Part shown: positions 9,164 through 18,739 of the stretch, piece by piece
Position numbering within the stretch: the stretch's first letter is position 1
Layout of the letters: each line of letters starts with the position of its first letter
Program-made: the position numbers and the translations under genes
Notes under the pieces: generated by a model
Database searches by the model: none
Told to the model about the DNA's origin: nothing
Seen by the model: the letters and a program-made list of their open reading frames with translations, nothing else
Source of the DNA: Balneolaceae bacterium
GTDB lineage: Bacteria > Bacteroidota > Rhodothermia > Balneolales > Balneolaceae
DNA length: 64,000 nt
Assembly (NCBI GenBank): GCA_020832285.1
Contig: JAFIFB010000023.1
Span: 1-64,000, forward strand
Direction: 5' to 3'

Positions 9164-10876
9164 CTATCGATAATACGATGTATTTTCACCTGCCGGTGGA
9201 ATGGGCGGATTCAGCTCCACTGGTTCAGCATAATCCTCTTCCATTTTATAGGGTAATTTAAATAAACGATCTCCCCTGGAGTTAGTAAAATAGATCCGGG
9301 ATATGGAATTTTCCTGGGAGTTACTATCCGCCCAAATAGCAAAAAACGGATCCACAGGGTTGTGCGGGCGACGCATATACCCATGATTAAATGGACTGTC
9401 CATCGTTACCCGCCGCTTTAGCTGCCACCAGTCTTCATCCGGATTTTTGGTTTCGTAAACACCTACTTCCCCGCCTGTAAAACCCGCTTGCGGGCCAGGC
9501 AGTGCGGGGGCGATCAGCGACCATCGGTCTTCATGAATAAAGAAGGTTCCCATATCATAGATATGGTCGGATACCGTCACATTCCGGGTGACCCATTCCT
9601 CGCCGGTCCAGCGGGTAATTTTCCACACCCGGGGTGAGTTTTCAAGAACCGGTGCCGCCCCAAATGCGGTTATATAGAGTATCACCGGATGTCCGTCTTT
9701 ATCGAATAACAATTTATTCGGAAATGCCACTTTGCCTTTCGCTTCATAGTCGGTTATCAAAGCCGGATTATCCCGGTCATCCAGGGGAGTTTCCACAACT
9801 GTTCCGTCAACTGTTTTCCAGGTTTCACCAAAATCGGATGTCTGCAGATAGTATATATTCGTGCGCCTATCCACATTTCCGTCAGGATGATAATTAAAAG
9901 ACGTACCCACGGTATTTTCGTGTATTCTTGTTACCTGGTAGTGCCCGCCAAAGCCAACCAGCTTTTGCAGCTCTTCGGCCGGTTCCGGACTCCAGTTCGT
10001 ACCATCACTATTGGTCTCCCAATACAATTCCCGGCCGCTTGTGTAGAGAGTTAAAAGATGCATGAAGCCTCGTTCAGGTACCATCCAGACCTGTGAATAG
10101 GTTTGTTCCCTTGATATAATCTTGTCAAAAGCCTCCACTGAATAGGGCTGCTGACTTCGAAAAATCTGTCCGGGGCGATGTCTTGAACGTCCGGCTATGA
10201 ATACCCAGATATATCCATCCCCATCAATAGTCAAACTGGGATTATCGTGTGGATCATCAACACCTCTTTGATCGCGTACAATCGTCGGCTTCGGAACACG
10301 GTGCTTATCATGGTCATAATAAGAAGCCATGGTTAACAGATAACGGTCTTTCGGCCCGGTATCACCGCCATACACAAAAAATGTCTTGTTAACTTCCGGA
10401 GCATAGATCGCCATTGGGGCCACCGTGTGCGGCCAGGCAAAAGAGAGCGGTCCTGAATATTTGTAGTCTTGAGAACCATAATTAGGCGCATGAGGACGTG
10501 CCGGCATCGGCCCGTGTCGCCACCAGATTCCTCTATATCCATCCATTTTTTCATTATCTCTTGGTTCAACTTTTTTTCTATCCTCTTGATGATCCGTAAC
10601 AGACAAATGGCCGGAATCATCTTCAGATCCTATGTAATCTGCTGTTAACCTTGTCTCTGATTGTAACGAGTGATCTTGTATTTCAGGAAGTTTTTCCGAA
10701 ATGGAAGGTGATACCTGAGCAATCAATCCTGATGGTATTAACAAAAATGACAGTGATAAGAACACACATAAGAGACATTTAACCGTCAAATTTACAACTA
10801 CTTTTATTTTTTTCATCTTTTGTAATGTATAATGTATACAGTATGGTTTAAGTGTAATACCAGAGAAATTATTCAA
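9164..10876 (-). CDS. Secreted BNR_4-type beta-propeller protein, candidate lyase or hydrolase
   Basis: Internal start MKKIKVVVN (about 10816) gives a signal peptide. Repeated propeller blades; DPHDNPSLTIDGDGYIWVFIAGR, RRPHNPVDPFFAIWAD. Confidence 0.7.
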   Translation of the reverse strand: MNNFSGITLKPYCIHYTLQKMKKIKVVVNLTVKCLLCVFLSLSFLLIPSGLIAQVSPSISEKLPEIQDHSLQSETRLTADYIGSEDDSGHLSVTDHQEDRKKVEPRDNEKMDGYRGIWWRHGPMPARPHAPNYGSQDYKYSGPLSFAWPHTVAPMAIYAPEVNKTFFVYGGDTGPKDRYLLTMASYYDHDKHRVPKPTIVRDQRGVDDPHDNPSLTIDGDGYIWVFIAGRSRHRPGQIFRSQQPYSVEAFDKIISREQTYSQVWMVPERGFMHLLTLYTSGRELYWETNSDGTNWSPEPAEELQKLVGFGGHYQVTRIHENTVGTSFNYHPDGNVDRRTNIYYLQTSDFGETWKTVDGTVVETPLDDRDNPALITDYEAKGKVAFPNKLLFDKDGHPVILYITAFGAAPVLENSPRVWKITRWTGEEWVTRNVTVSDHIYDMGTFFIHEDRWSLIAPALPGPQAGFTGGEVGVYETKNPDEDWWQLKRRVTMDSPFNHGYMRRPHNPVDPFFAIWADSNSQENSISRIYFTNSRGDRLFKLPYKMEEDYAEPVELNPPIPPAGENTSYYR

Positions 10877-10938
10877 TCCTTGTAATTTTTAATTCAACTT
10901 TTCCGAACAATTTGACTGGAATCCCTGTAATCCTGTTG

Positions 10939-11973
10939 TCACGGCATATCCACCATCAACTCCTCTATAATTTCAGCAATTTCTGATGGGCCCGGATTGT
11001 TTCGTTCAATCAGATATACATGCAGTCCATCCGGATCACTTGTCCATGAATTATGTCCTTCCTCATCTACTTCAGCCCATCCCTGATTGCTCAGATCCCA
11101 GTATAATTCGGGATCACGTACGGCTGCCAATATAGCTGTCTGATCCCAGCTCATTCGCCCGTTTATTAATGGCTGCGAAGGGTGGTGTTCGTAAGCATAC
11201 CGAACAGGGTGATTCTCATCCAGTGCAGTCAGCCGGGGACCTGTCAAAATATTTTCTCCAATTTCATACCCTGATATTACTACCCGTGTAGGCCATTTTT
11301 CCAGGACGGATCCGGTGAACTGTGCACTCCCCCGGGCTCTGAAGTTGTGTTCCCGGCCATACGGATATCTCTCAGATACATCAGGGAGAAAATGTCCGCC
11401 CATGACAACAAGGTGATCCACTTTCTCTTCTACCAATTGCACACCATTTAATTCGCTGTATTGATCGGCTCCTGACTCCAGTAGATCATACAGGTTATTC
11501 AGGTGTCCAACACTCACAATAATTACTTCATTTTGTCCGGCTTCGGCCAAAACCTTGCGATATACTTCCACTGCATCCGGAAATTGATTTCTGGATGATG
11601 CACTGTGGCCATAACTGTCTTTATCCTTTGCAATATCCGCAAAAAAATCAGCCGCATCGCGACCTACAATGTCTCCCTGATAAGCACCCACCGGTATATC
11701 CGGCCGATTGTAGAATGCATTGATTGCTGCTGTTGCACCAGAAGAGTATTCTCCCATATTGTTTACCACCGTAGCCAATATATTGGCTTCCCCCTTTCGT
11801 TCCAGCGTATGAAGCATTGCTAACGCCCCTGCATCGTCGCAATCAGTAGTCATGTCAGTATCAAAAATAATATTTACAGGATTTTCACTTTGATTAATTT
11901 CATTGCTGCATCCTAAAACAATAAGAGCAATTACCATTCCTGTTATTGCCTTATAAAATGAAAAGTTTAACAT
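10939..11973 (-). CDS. Nucleoside hydrolase-like protein, lipoprotein signal
   Basis: IVLGCSNE lipobox; NIIFDTDMTTDCDDAGALAML is the Asp-rich IUNH metal/ribose-binding motif; VIIVSVGHLNNLYDLL. Confidence 0.8.
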   Translation of the reverse strand: MLNFSFYKAITGMVIALIVLGCSNEINQSENPVNIIFDTDMTTDCDDAGALAMLHTLERKGEANILATVVNNMGEYSSGATAAINAFYNRPDIPVGAYQGDIVGRDAADFFADIAKDKDSYGHSASSRNQFPDAVEVYRKVLAEAGQNEVIIVSVGHLNNLYDLLESGADQYSELNGVQLVEEKVDHLVVMGGHFLPDVSERYPYGREHNFRARGSAQFTGSVLEKWPTRVVISGYEIGENILTGPRLTALDENHPVRYAYEHHPSQPLINGRMSWDQTAILAAVRDPELYWDLSNQGWAEVDEEGHNSWTSDPDGLHVYLIERNNPGPSEIAEIIEELMVDMP

Positions 11974-12127
11974 ACTCGAAGGATTTAATGATTAAGAAAT
12001 TTTATGATATAATAACTTTGCCAATGCTACAAATTCTGGAGCAATCAGAACTCCGACCCCTGGTTTTGAGTATATTCGTATCAACACATTTTCAGGGATA
12101 GAATGTATTCCTGCATTTTCAACTGTC

Positions 12128-13576
12128 TTATTTGGCAATTTTGAACACCCTCAACATCGTTGGTTCCGGCCAGGGCTCCGGGACTGGCCGGTCACGATTT
12201 CTGCCGGCATTTTCCCATCGCAGAATATATTTTACATTTTCATGAGTTGCTTCTCCCATATCTTCTATCAATGTAACTTCCATGGGGCCACCATCACGAA
12301 GAAGTTCAGAATCAGGCTCAACCTGAAAATCCAGTTCGGGGACTTTTATGGCTTTTTCCCATTCCGGTGTCTCATCTGGCTCTGTACGTTTTATCGGTTC
12401 CAGGTTATTTTCGTCCAGAACAATTCTTTCATCACCGTAATATTGGCTCCATACATCAAGCTCCAATGTTCCGGATTTTCTGCCAACTTTGACATTTCCG
12501 ACAAGCACCACTGAAGGCAGGGCTCCTCTACCCTCATAGTTCCATCTAAAATCCCAGTCGGTAGCCTGAACAATATTCCAGTGTCCATCTTCAAAACGAG
12601 CATTCACAACCTGGCTGTTGCCATATTCATCAAATTTATGATAGGTTCTTATGGTTCGTTGTTGCGTATCCCATCCCAAACCTCCACTGGTCATATTACT
12701 GATACCGTCACCGGGTCCTGCAGGATCAACAATCACTCCCTCAGTTTCACTTGTAATGGGTAGGTCAACGGGTTTACCGTCCACCGTTTCCCAGTTACGC
12801 ATATCCCTGCTGCGCGCATAAGATACAGAGTGATTGGTTGCATTGTCCGGCGTATTTCTCCATACCCAGGTTGCATGCCAAATTCCATCTGGTCCCAAAC
12901 GCGGCCCTCCATAAGCATTCATCTCGCCCTGTCCGTCAAATAACGGAGTATCATGCAGGCGTTCCCAGCTTCTGGTTTCCGGATCGTAAATATTAAATAT
13001 CTGATCACCACTTCCACTGCCCCCCTGACGGTAGGTAAAATAGAGTTCATCGTTCGGCCCTTTAACGAACGTTGGATATTCTGGTGCTTCATCATCAGAA
13101 ATCATAATCAGACGTTCAAAAGACTGAATTTCGTGGGGATTTTCTGAACGATAATAGATCTTTTCCGGTGGTGCGGGCGGACCTTCCTGCAAAGTTCTGC
13201 GGTACGAACTTACGTGCAAATACCCATCACGATCCAATGCAAGAGTAAGTCGCGCATGGCCGCCCGTTGCCCAGCCCATCTGCACAGGAAACACATAATA
13301 TGTCCACTCCTGAGTACCCAGTTTTCGCTGAGCGACTGTTAAAAAACGGTCCTCATCATAATATCCAACGTATTGAAATTCATCACTTGTAATCAGATCG
13401 GGACTGCCAATTTGATGGACTGACCAAACTGAAGCCACATCTATTACCTTAACAATATCGTCGTAAGTCTCCTCCGGATTTGAAGATGAGGTTTGAGCAA
13501 TATTCTCTTCATAAATCAGTGTTAAAAAACTGAATGTAATCATTGCCATCACTATCTGTTCTGCTTTCATACACAT
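12128..13576 (-). CDS. Secreted BNR_4-type beta-propeller protein (PL24/PL25-like fold group, candidate lyase)
   Basis: FQYVGYYDEDRFLTVAQRKLGTQEWTYYVFP...GHARLTLALDRDGYLHVSSY typical of BNR_4 repeat proteins. Activity is not assignable by reading. Confidence 0.65.
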   Translation of the reverse strand: MCMKAEQIVMAMITFSFLTLIYEENIAQTSSSNPEETYDDIVKVIDVASVWSVHQIGSPDLITSDEFQYVGYYDEDRFLTVAQRKLGTQEWTYYVFPVQMGWATGGHARLTLALDRDGYLHVSSYRRTLQEGPPAPPEKIYYRSENPHEIQSFERLIMISDDEAPEYPTFVKGPNDELYFTYRQGGSGSGDQIFNIYDPETRSWERLHDTPLFDGQGEMNAYGGPRLGPDGIWHATWVWRNTPDNATNHSVSYARSRDMRNWETVDGKPVDLPITSETEGVIVDPAGPGDGISNMTSGGLGWDTQQRTIRTYHKFDEYGNSQVVNARFEDGHWNIVQATDWDFRWNYEGRGALPSVVLVGNVKVGRKSGTLELDVWSQYYGDERIVLDENNLEPIKRTEPDETPEWEKAIKVPELDFQVEPDSELLRDGGPMEVTLIEDMGEATHENVKYILRWENAGRNRDRPVPEPWPEPTMLRVFKIAK

Positions 13577-13690
13577 CTGATTTATTGTCGTGTCAAGCTT
13601 AAAATTTTTATTGAGACCTGACAGGTTTTGTTCGGTATTTCATTCATAATCAACTTCCACAAAATTTTAAATATCGACCTCACTTAAACT

Positions 13691-13803
13691 GTCCTTTTGG
13701 CTTGACCCAAAAGGACCAAAAAGTCAAGCCCCGACGGCGGTCGGGGTTGGCGGCGGGCTTTTCATCGACGCGGCACCCTTTTCCCAAAGGGATCCCCGTG
13801 GGG
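13691..13803. repeat. GC-rich cluster of consecutive or overlapping inverted repeats
   Basis: GTCCTTTTGG-cttgac-CCAAAAGGAC (13691-13716); GGCTTGAC...GTCAAGCC (13699-13730); CCCCGAC-ggcg-GTCGGGG (13729-13746); CCCTTT-tccc-AAAGGG (13776-13791); CCCC-gt-GGGG (13794-13803). Confidence 0.8.
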
Positions 13804-14189
13804 TAATGGTCCATCACACTTATTGACAGTAATCAAGGATCCGGCCGGTATCAAATGCTGCCATAGCGTCGCTGAAAACACCCTGTTCCCGCCAACTGAT
13901 TCAAGGCCGGGCAAAGTATATCTCAAACGACTTCCACCTAATGATATCCGTAAAGTTTTACTTTTACTATTCTTATTTAGTTTATATCCAAAATTTCGAA
14001 CAACCTTTTCATTTTATTTTTGCAGCCACTACATCGTCATTATTTCGGAACTTGAGATAATCAGCACACTATGTTGGTTCACGTATCTAATCGGTTATAA
14101 AATTGTTGACTCGTCTCATCGGACAACGCTGTCAGGAGCTGACGCACACTGACAGGTTGATTTATAAGCAACCGCTGCAAAGGTTTATG

Positions 14190-16060
14190 TTAGATTTCTA
14201 TAGATGAGCTTACTCCGAAAAGTCGTTCAAATTTGGTGAGTATTCAAGAATTAAAGCGGTGTATTTTTAGTTATTTTGGGTCCTGTTTCGTATATTATAA
14301 CTTCATTAATAACAGTTATGTACTATGTTTAAAACGTCTCCAGAACACCCCCAGATTGACCTGTTATCCTCGGCCGGCCAGCATCTTGACGAGCGCCGCC
14401 AGCGTCAGCTTCAGGATCCCAATCGATGGCATAATTCCTTTTACAAGCACGTATTCAGCCAAATTGACGAATCGATCTTTAAAGTTCTCTTTGACCAGCA
14501 GATGGGTGCGCCCAACGCCCCGGCCCGGCAGCTGGTGGGGATGATGATCCTCAAAGACGGTTTTGGATTCAGCGACGAGCAGCTCTTTGAAGCCTGCCGG
14601 TTCCACCTGCTGTTTCGCCAGGCCCTGGGACTTGTGAATCTGGACGACCCACCTCCCACTGAATCTACCTATTACCTGTTCCGAAAGCGTATCTATGAGT
14701 ATGATCGCGATCACGGCACGGACCTGCTTGGCCAGGTGTTCGAGGCCATTACCAGCAATCAGCTACTTGAGTTTGATCTTGGCGGGCAACAGATCCGCAT
14801 GGACAGCAAACTGATCGGCAGCAACATTGCCAGTTTTTCCCGCTTTGAGCTGGTCTGCAGAACGCTGAAGTTGTTTTGGCGGAGCCTTTCCAAGCAGGCC
14901 CGCCGCAAGGCACCCCAATCGGTGCTACAGGCGATGGAGGAGCTGGCCGGGGAGGATGCCCAAACAACCGTCTACCGCTCCACCGGCGAGACCATTCGAC
15001 AGCGCCTGGAGGACCTTGGGGGCCTCATGGCCAGCCTTCTGGCCACCTACAGCCCCGACGACAGTTCCAAATACGGGCTTCTGGAGCAGGTCTTTGCCGA
15101 GCAATACACCACCGGGGATGATGACGATGAGGCGGGTCAGGTTACCGCGCGTGATGCCGAACAGATCGCCGCCGACAGCGTCCAGTCGCCTGACGATCCG
15201 GAGTGCAGCTACCGGCGTAAGGCCGGCCAGACGGTCAAAGGCTACACCGTGAACCTGACCGAGACAATTGACGAGGAGCAGGAGTTGAATTTAATTACCG
15301 ACGTGCACCTTGCCCCGGCCGATTGCAGTGACGCGGACCTGCTGGGCCCGGCTATTGAGGCCACCGAGCAGCGGACCGGCCGGGACGTAGAGACCTGCTA
15401 TGCCGATGGAGCCTACAACCGAAGCCTGGACAAAGACCAGCAGGCGGGCCAGGAACATGTGGAGATGGTATTGAGTAGTATTCAGGGCGCCCCCTCGCGG
15501 TTTGAGTGTACCGAAACCGAGCAAGGGGTGACTGTTCATGACACAAAAACCGGCAAAACGCATACCGCAAAGCCGGCCCGCCGCCAGAAAAACAGTAGCG
15601 AACAGCGATGGAGAATCTGGCTGGACGAGAAGCAGCAGTACCGGTATTTCGGGTCGTCGGCCATCCGGGCCTCGGCCCGGCGGCAGGCGATCGCGGAGCG
15701 CCCGGCGTGCGAACGCAACAAACGCAATAATGTGGAGGCCAGTATATGGCACCTGAGCCATACCTTGCGTGGGGATAAAACGTCCTATCGGGGGTTAATC
15801 AAGCATAAACTATGGGCGTGGTGCAGAGCCTTGTGGGTAAACATGAGGCGTATTCAACGATATATAGGCCAACCGGATGGATCAGGCAAGGAAACCAAGC
15901 ATTATACCCCTAAAACTACTCAAATAGTTTGAACGGGACGGGCTATGGTATATCAAAAAGCAAAGAATCGATTTTTCAAGATGTTTTCTTCACCCACAAC
16001 CGATTTGACGGGTAAATCGAAAATGTACTTTTCGGAGCGGGCTCATAGATTAATGTCTAA
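14190..16060 (+). mobile_element. IS1182-like insertion sequence with imperfect terminal inverted repeats
   Basis: Left ttagatttctatagatgagcttactccgaaaagt (14190-14223); right (rc of 16027-16060) ttagacattaatctatgagcccgctccgaaaagt, 25/34 identical. Encloses a single transposase. No clear target duplication seen. Confidence 0.75.
14325..15932 (+). CDS. IS1182-family-like (DUF772/DDE) transposase
   Basis: APARQLVGMMILKDGFGFSDEQLFEACRFHLLFRQALGL, TESTYYLFRKRI, IRMDSKLIGSNIASFSRFELV, CYADGAYN, IWHLSHTLRGDKTSYRGLIKHKLWAWCRALWVNMRRI; markedly GC-rich. Confidence 0.88.
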   Translation: MFKTSPEHPQIDLLSSAGQHLDERRQRQLQDPNRWHNSFYKHVFSQIDESIFKVLFDQQMGAPNAPARQLVGMMILKDGFGFSDEQLFEACRFHLLFRQALGLVNLDDPPPTESTYYLFRKRIYEYDRDHGTDLLGQVFEAITSNQLLEFDLGGQQIRMDSKLIGSNIASFSRFELVCRTLKLFWRSLSKQARRKAPQSVLQAMEELAGEDAQTTVYRSTGETIRQRLEDLGGLMASLLATYSPDDSSKYGLLEQVFAEQYTTGDDDDEAGQVTARDAEQIAADSVQSPDDPECSYRRKAGQTVKGYTVNLTETIDEEQELNLITDVHLAPADCSDADLLGPAIEATEQRTGRDVETCYADGAYNRSLDKDQQAGQEHVEMVLSSIQGAPSRFECTETEQGVTVHDTKTGKTHTAKPARRQKNSSEQRWRIWLDEKQQYRYFGSSAIRASARRQAIAERPACERNKRNNVEASIWHLSHTLRGDKTSYRGLIKHKLWAWCRALWVNMRRIQRYIGQPDGSGKETKHYTPKTTQIV

Positions 16061-16068
16061 AACTTTTC

Positions 16069-16797
16069 TCACTGACCACGAAAATGGCCAATATGTACAT
16101 CTACCGTCTCAACAGAAGTTAAACCCTCTGCCCGGATCATTTCTTCCCCTTCTTCTTTCCATAGTATCAGATCATCTCCCACACGAAGGGCCAATCCACC
16201 TTCAGCATCCAATAGTTCAGCCCCCTCCAGAGATTTGTCCAGAACAGCCTGATCCCGCACACCCTGGTTTTCAAGGGTCCTGATCCCTGAACTTTCGGAT
16301 TCACCCTGAACCTCAGTTTGTAAGTCAGGATCCCGATCGACCCATATTACAGAAACAAATTGTTTTGAGGATGCCGGATCAAGAGTTGAAGCCGTCAGGT
16401 GGAACTGGTCAGGTGCCGTTTCGGGATCTTCGACGGGCGGATCAAATCCGGTGCGCTGTTCAATGTCAAGAGCTTCGGGAGCAAGAAACCGGAGAGTCAT
16501 TCTGGCGTCACCTGAGCTGCTTACAGCCACCCGGTTTTCATCATCAACCTCCATTTCATTAACGGCATGCAGCAGCCACTGATAAGTAGACGAACTTCCT
16601 GATGTCTCAAGATCATCGACAATGACAAAATAATCCGGCCGCACAAACAGAATATGCCGGTGAAACCGATCGAGCCTGCCGCCGTAAGCCTCCGTAGCAT
16701 CTCCTGCCGTATAAACATAATTTCCATTTTCACGGTGTGCTATAATTTTCCCACTGGAACTTCTGCTGCGCGGGACCTGGCCTTCTTCATCAACCAT
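16069..16797 (-). CDS. C-terminal part of heparinase II/III-like protein, separated by frameshift from the upstream ORF
   Basis: MVDEEGQVPRSRSSSGKI...DRFHRHILFVRPDYFVIVDDLE is the expected continuation of heparinase II/III C-terminal domain; 8-nt overlap with the upstream ORF. Confidence 0.8.
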   Translation of the reverse strand: MVDEEGQVPRSRSSSGKIIAHRENGNYVYTAGDATEAYGGRLDRFHRHILFVRPDYFVIVDDLETSGSSSTYQWLLHAVNEMEVDDENRVAVSSSGDARMTLRFLAPEALDIEQRTGFDPPVEDPETAPDQFHLTASTLDPASSKQFVSVIWVDRDPDLQTEVQGESESSGIRTLENQGVRDQAVLDKSLEGAELLDAEGGLALRVGDDLILWKEEGEEMIRAEGLTSVETVDVHIGHFRGQ

Positions 16798-18574
16798 GAA
16801 TACTATTATGTGCTATCGTATGCCAAATCCACTCCTGGTGGTGTGGAGTTCCGTGAGTCTGGCGGGCCCCGCTGCTGATTGCCAAAGGTTCACCAAAAGC
16901 CTCTATTACAAAAGCATTTTGACTCGCATGATTATGACTGATCGCACCGAATGGGTTGCTTTTGAAAAGCATCATTACATTATTCTCAGGTTCAGCCATG
17001 TTGCTATGCAGGGCCGCTATCCCAACATCATTAAACACTCTTGATTGAGGCAGATCATCCGGGGCTTCTGCACTCAGTTCCGGATTGTATATCCTGACGG
17101 CCTTCCGGCCTGATGCACCGGCACCAACCTGTTCAGAGTGCCACCGGAAATAGGGATTATCATAGAGGTTCGACAGCATATAACTCACAATTCCTGTAGC
17201 AGCGCCAAGCGGCTGGTGGTGTCCATCCCCAAACGCCCGTCCAGGCCTGTCGGGATATGCAGCATATAAGCCAAAATAACCGGTATTCTGAAAAAAGGGT
17301 TTATCCTTTAAAGGCACGCCATGCAAGTCCAGTTCATGAACAACCCGAACCATTCGTCTCATATATCCGCTCCAGTAACTAACACCTTCATGCCATCCTC
17401 CTTCAGGGCCACCCCAGGCCGGGTATGTGCTCCAGACAAGCCGCAACGTATAATCAAGCCAGTCTCTGGCTTCAGGTGCCTCGTGAGCCAGTACAATGCC
17501 TCCTTCCAGCGCAAAGCCTACCATACGTCCGGGATGACTCGAATATGGACGCGCTTCCATCGGCCGGGCACGGTGTACATCCCGGTTTATCTGCTCCATA
17601 CGCGCTGTAAGTACTTCCTTACACTTATTTCGCTCTTCCTCGGTAAGAACATCATAGATCCAGTCAAACACAGGGGTCGCATTTTCTGCAATATTCATTC
17701 CCAGCTCCGTTGGCCAAAGCGCGCTTGAAGAACCTTCAACATCCCACGACATGAAATGCATTAACCGTCGTTTAGCCTCTTCAGCAAACCTTTCGTCACC
17801 TGTATAGAGATAGGCAAGTGCACTTGTTACCATACGCTGGGTATAAGGACGCATTGAACGCCAGGCTTCGTAATAAATGGGGCGATAATTCTCTTCCGGC
17901 CAGGGATCCGGTTCTTCAAATAACGGTTCATCCATTGCAAGGATCTCTTCAGCTTCTGCAATAACATCCTCGGTCAAATGACTGTAACGTCCATCGGGAT
18001 CCGTACGAACCTCTTCTACAAGTTCAGGTGAAAAATATAGGCGCGGACGTTCATCCGGTATTTTGGTAATAACATCATCAACAGAAACCAAAGGAAATTC
18101 CGTGGCTGTATCAGGGATTTCGAAACGGCGGGTCCGGCTATACAGATCCTCATTTCCATCATTGTAACCATACCGCCAGTACCATATTCCCGGTTCCATG
18201 ATCTCCTTTGGAATATATACACTCATATCGATGTCACGCACCATTATGGTCTCATCCGAATTAAAAGATTCGGACCGGGAATACTGGACGATATAAGTAT
18301 CAGCTTCTTCAACAGGCAACCAGATAAAAGCCGGCGGATTTGTGGCTGTCAGGTCTCCGTCATCAGGTGAATAGCGCACCTCATGATCCGACGGCTCACG
18401 ATCCAGTCCATTCGTTTCAGGTTCCATCGCAGAATCACAAGCGATGCTGCCAAACAGAAACAGAATTGCAAAAAATGGAGCCCAAAGGAGCGATACATTT
18501 TTGAATGTCATGCAAAATCTTTTTTTATCAGTTCCTTTGCCGAAGCACCAATTGAATCTCTCATGTCTCATCAT
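16790..18574 (-). CDS. N-terminal part of heparinase II/III-like (DUF4962-type) polysaccharide lyase, frameshifted
   Basis: LERP-like lipoprotein start at MTFKNVSLL (about 18511); DERPRLYFSPELVEEVR; NHASQNAFVIEAFGEPLAISSG; stops at ...TIAHNSIHG*, mid-domain. Confidence 0.85.
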   Translation of the reverse strand: MMRHERFNWCFGKGTDKKRFCMTFKNVSLLWAPFFAILFLFGSIACDSAMEPETNGLDREPSDHEVRYSPDDGDLTATNPPAFIWLPVEEADTYIVQYSRSESFNSDETIMVRDIDMSVYIPKEIMEPGIWYWRYGYNDGNEDLYSRTRRFEIPDTATEFPLVSVDDVITKIPDERPRLYFSPELVEEVRTDPDGRYSHLTEDVIAEAEEILAMDEPLFEEPDPWPEENYRPIYYEAWRSMRPYTQRMVTSALAYLYTGDERFAEEAKRRLMHFMSWDVEGSSSALWPTELGMNIAENATPVFDWIYDVLTEEERNKCKEVLTARMEQINRDVHRARPMEARPYSSHPGRMVGFALEGGIVLAHEAPEARDWLDYTLRLVWSTYPAWGGPEGGWHEGVSYWSGYMRRMVRVVHELDLHGVPLKDKPFFQNTGYFGLYAAYPDRPGRAFGDGHHQPLGAATGIVSYMLSNLYDNPYFRWHSEQVGAGASGRKAVRIYNPELSAEAPDDLPQSRVFNDVGIAALHSNMAEPENNVMMLFKSNPFGAISHNHASQNAFVIEAFGEPLAISSGARQTHGTPHHQEWIWHTIAHNSIHG

Positions 18575-18739
18575 TTTATTGTGATTTGATTATTGGTTCA
18601 GGTATAAAATTGCATTCTAAAATATCCTATTTGGTATATTGAGCCGCAATTACACAGGCAATAAATAACACCTGCTATTTTTAAGCAAATGATCATTGCT
18701 TTACTGAATTATCCTGCCTCAAACCAAATAAAAAAAGTT

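Noticed and set aside
13823-14152. 109-aa ORF between the hairpin block and the IS
   Set aside because: No domain or ribosome-site evidence; composition changes midway, so likely non-coding or a repeat fragment.
14176-16075. Target-site duplication for the IS
   Set aside because: Flanks (…ggtttatg and aacttttc…) do not match; duplication absent, decayed, or the ends are misjudged.
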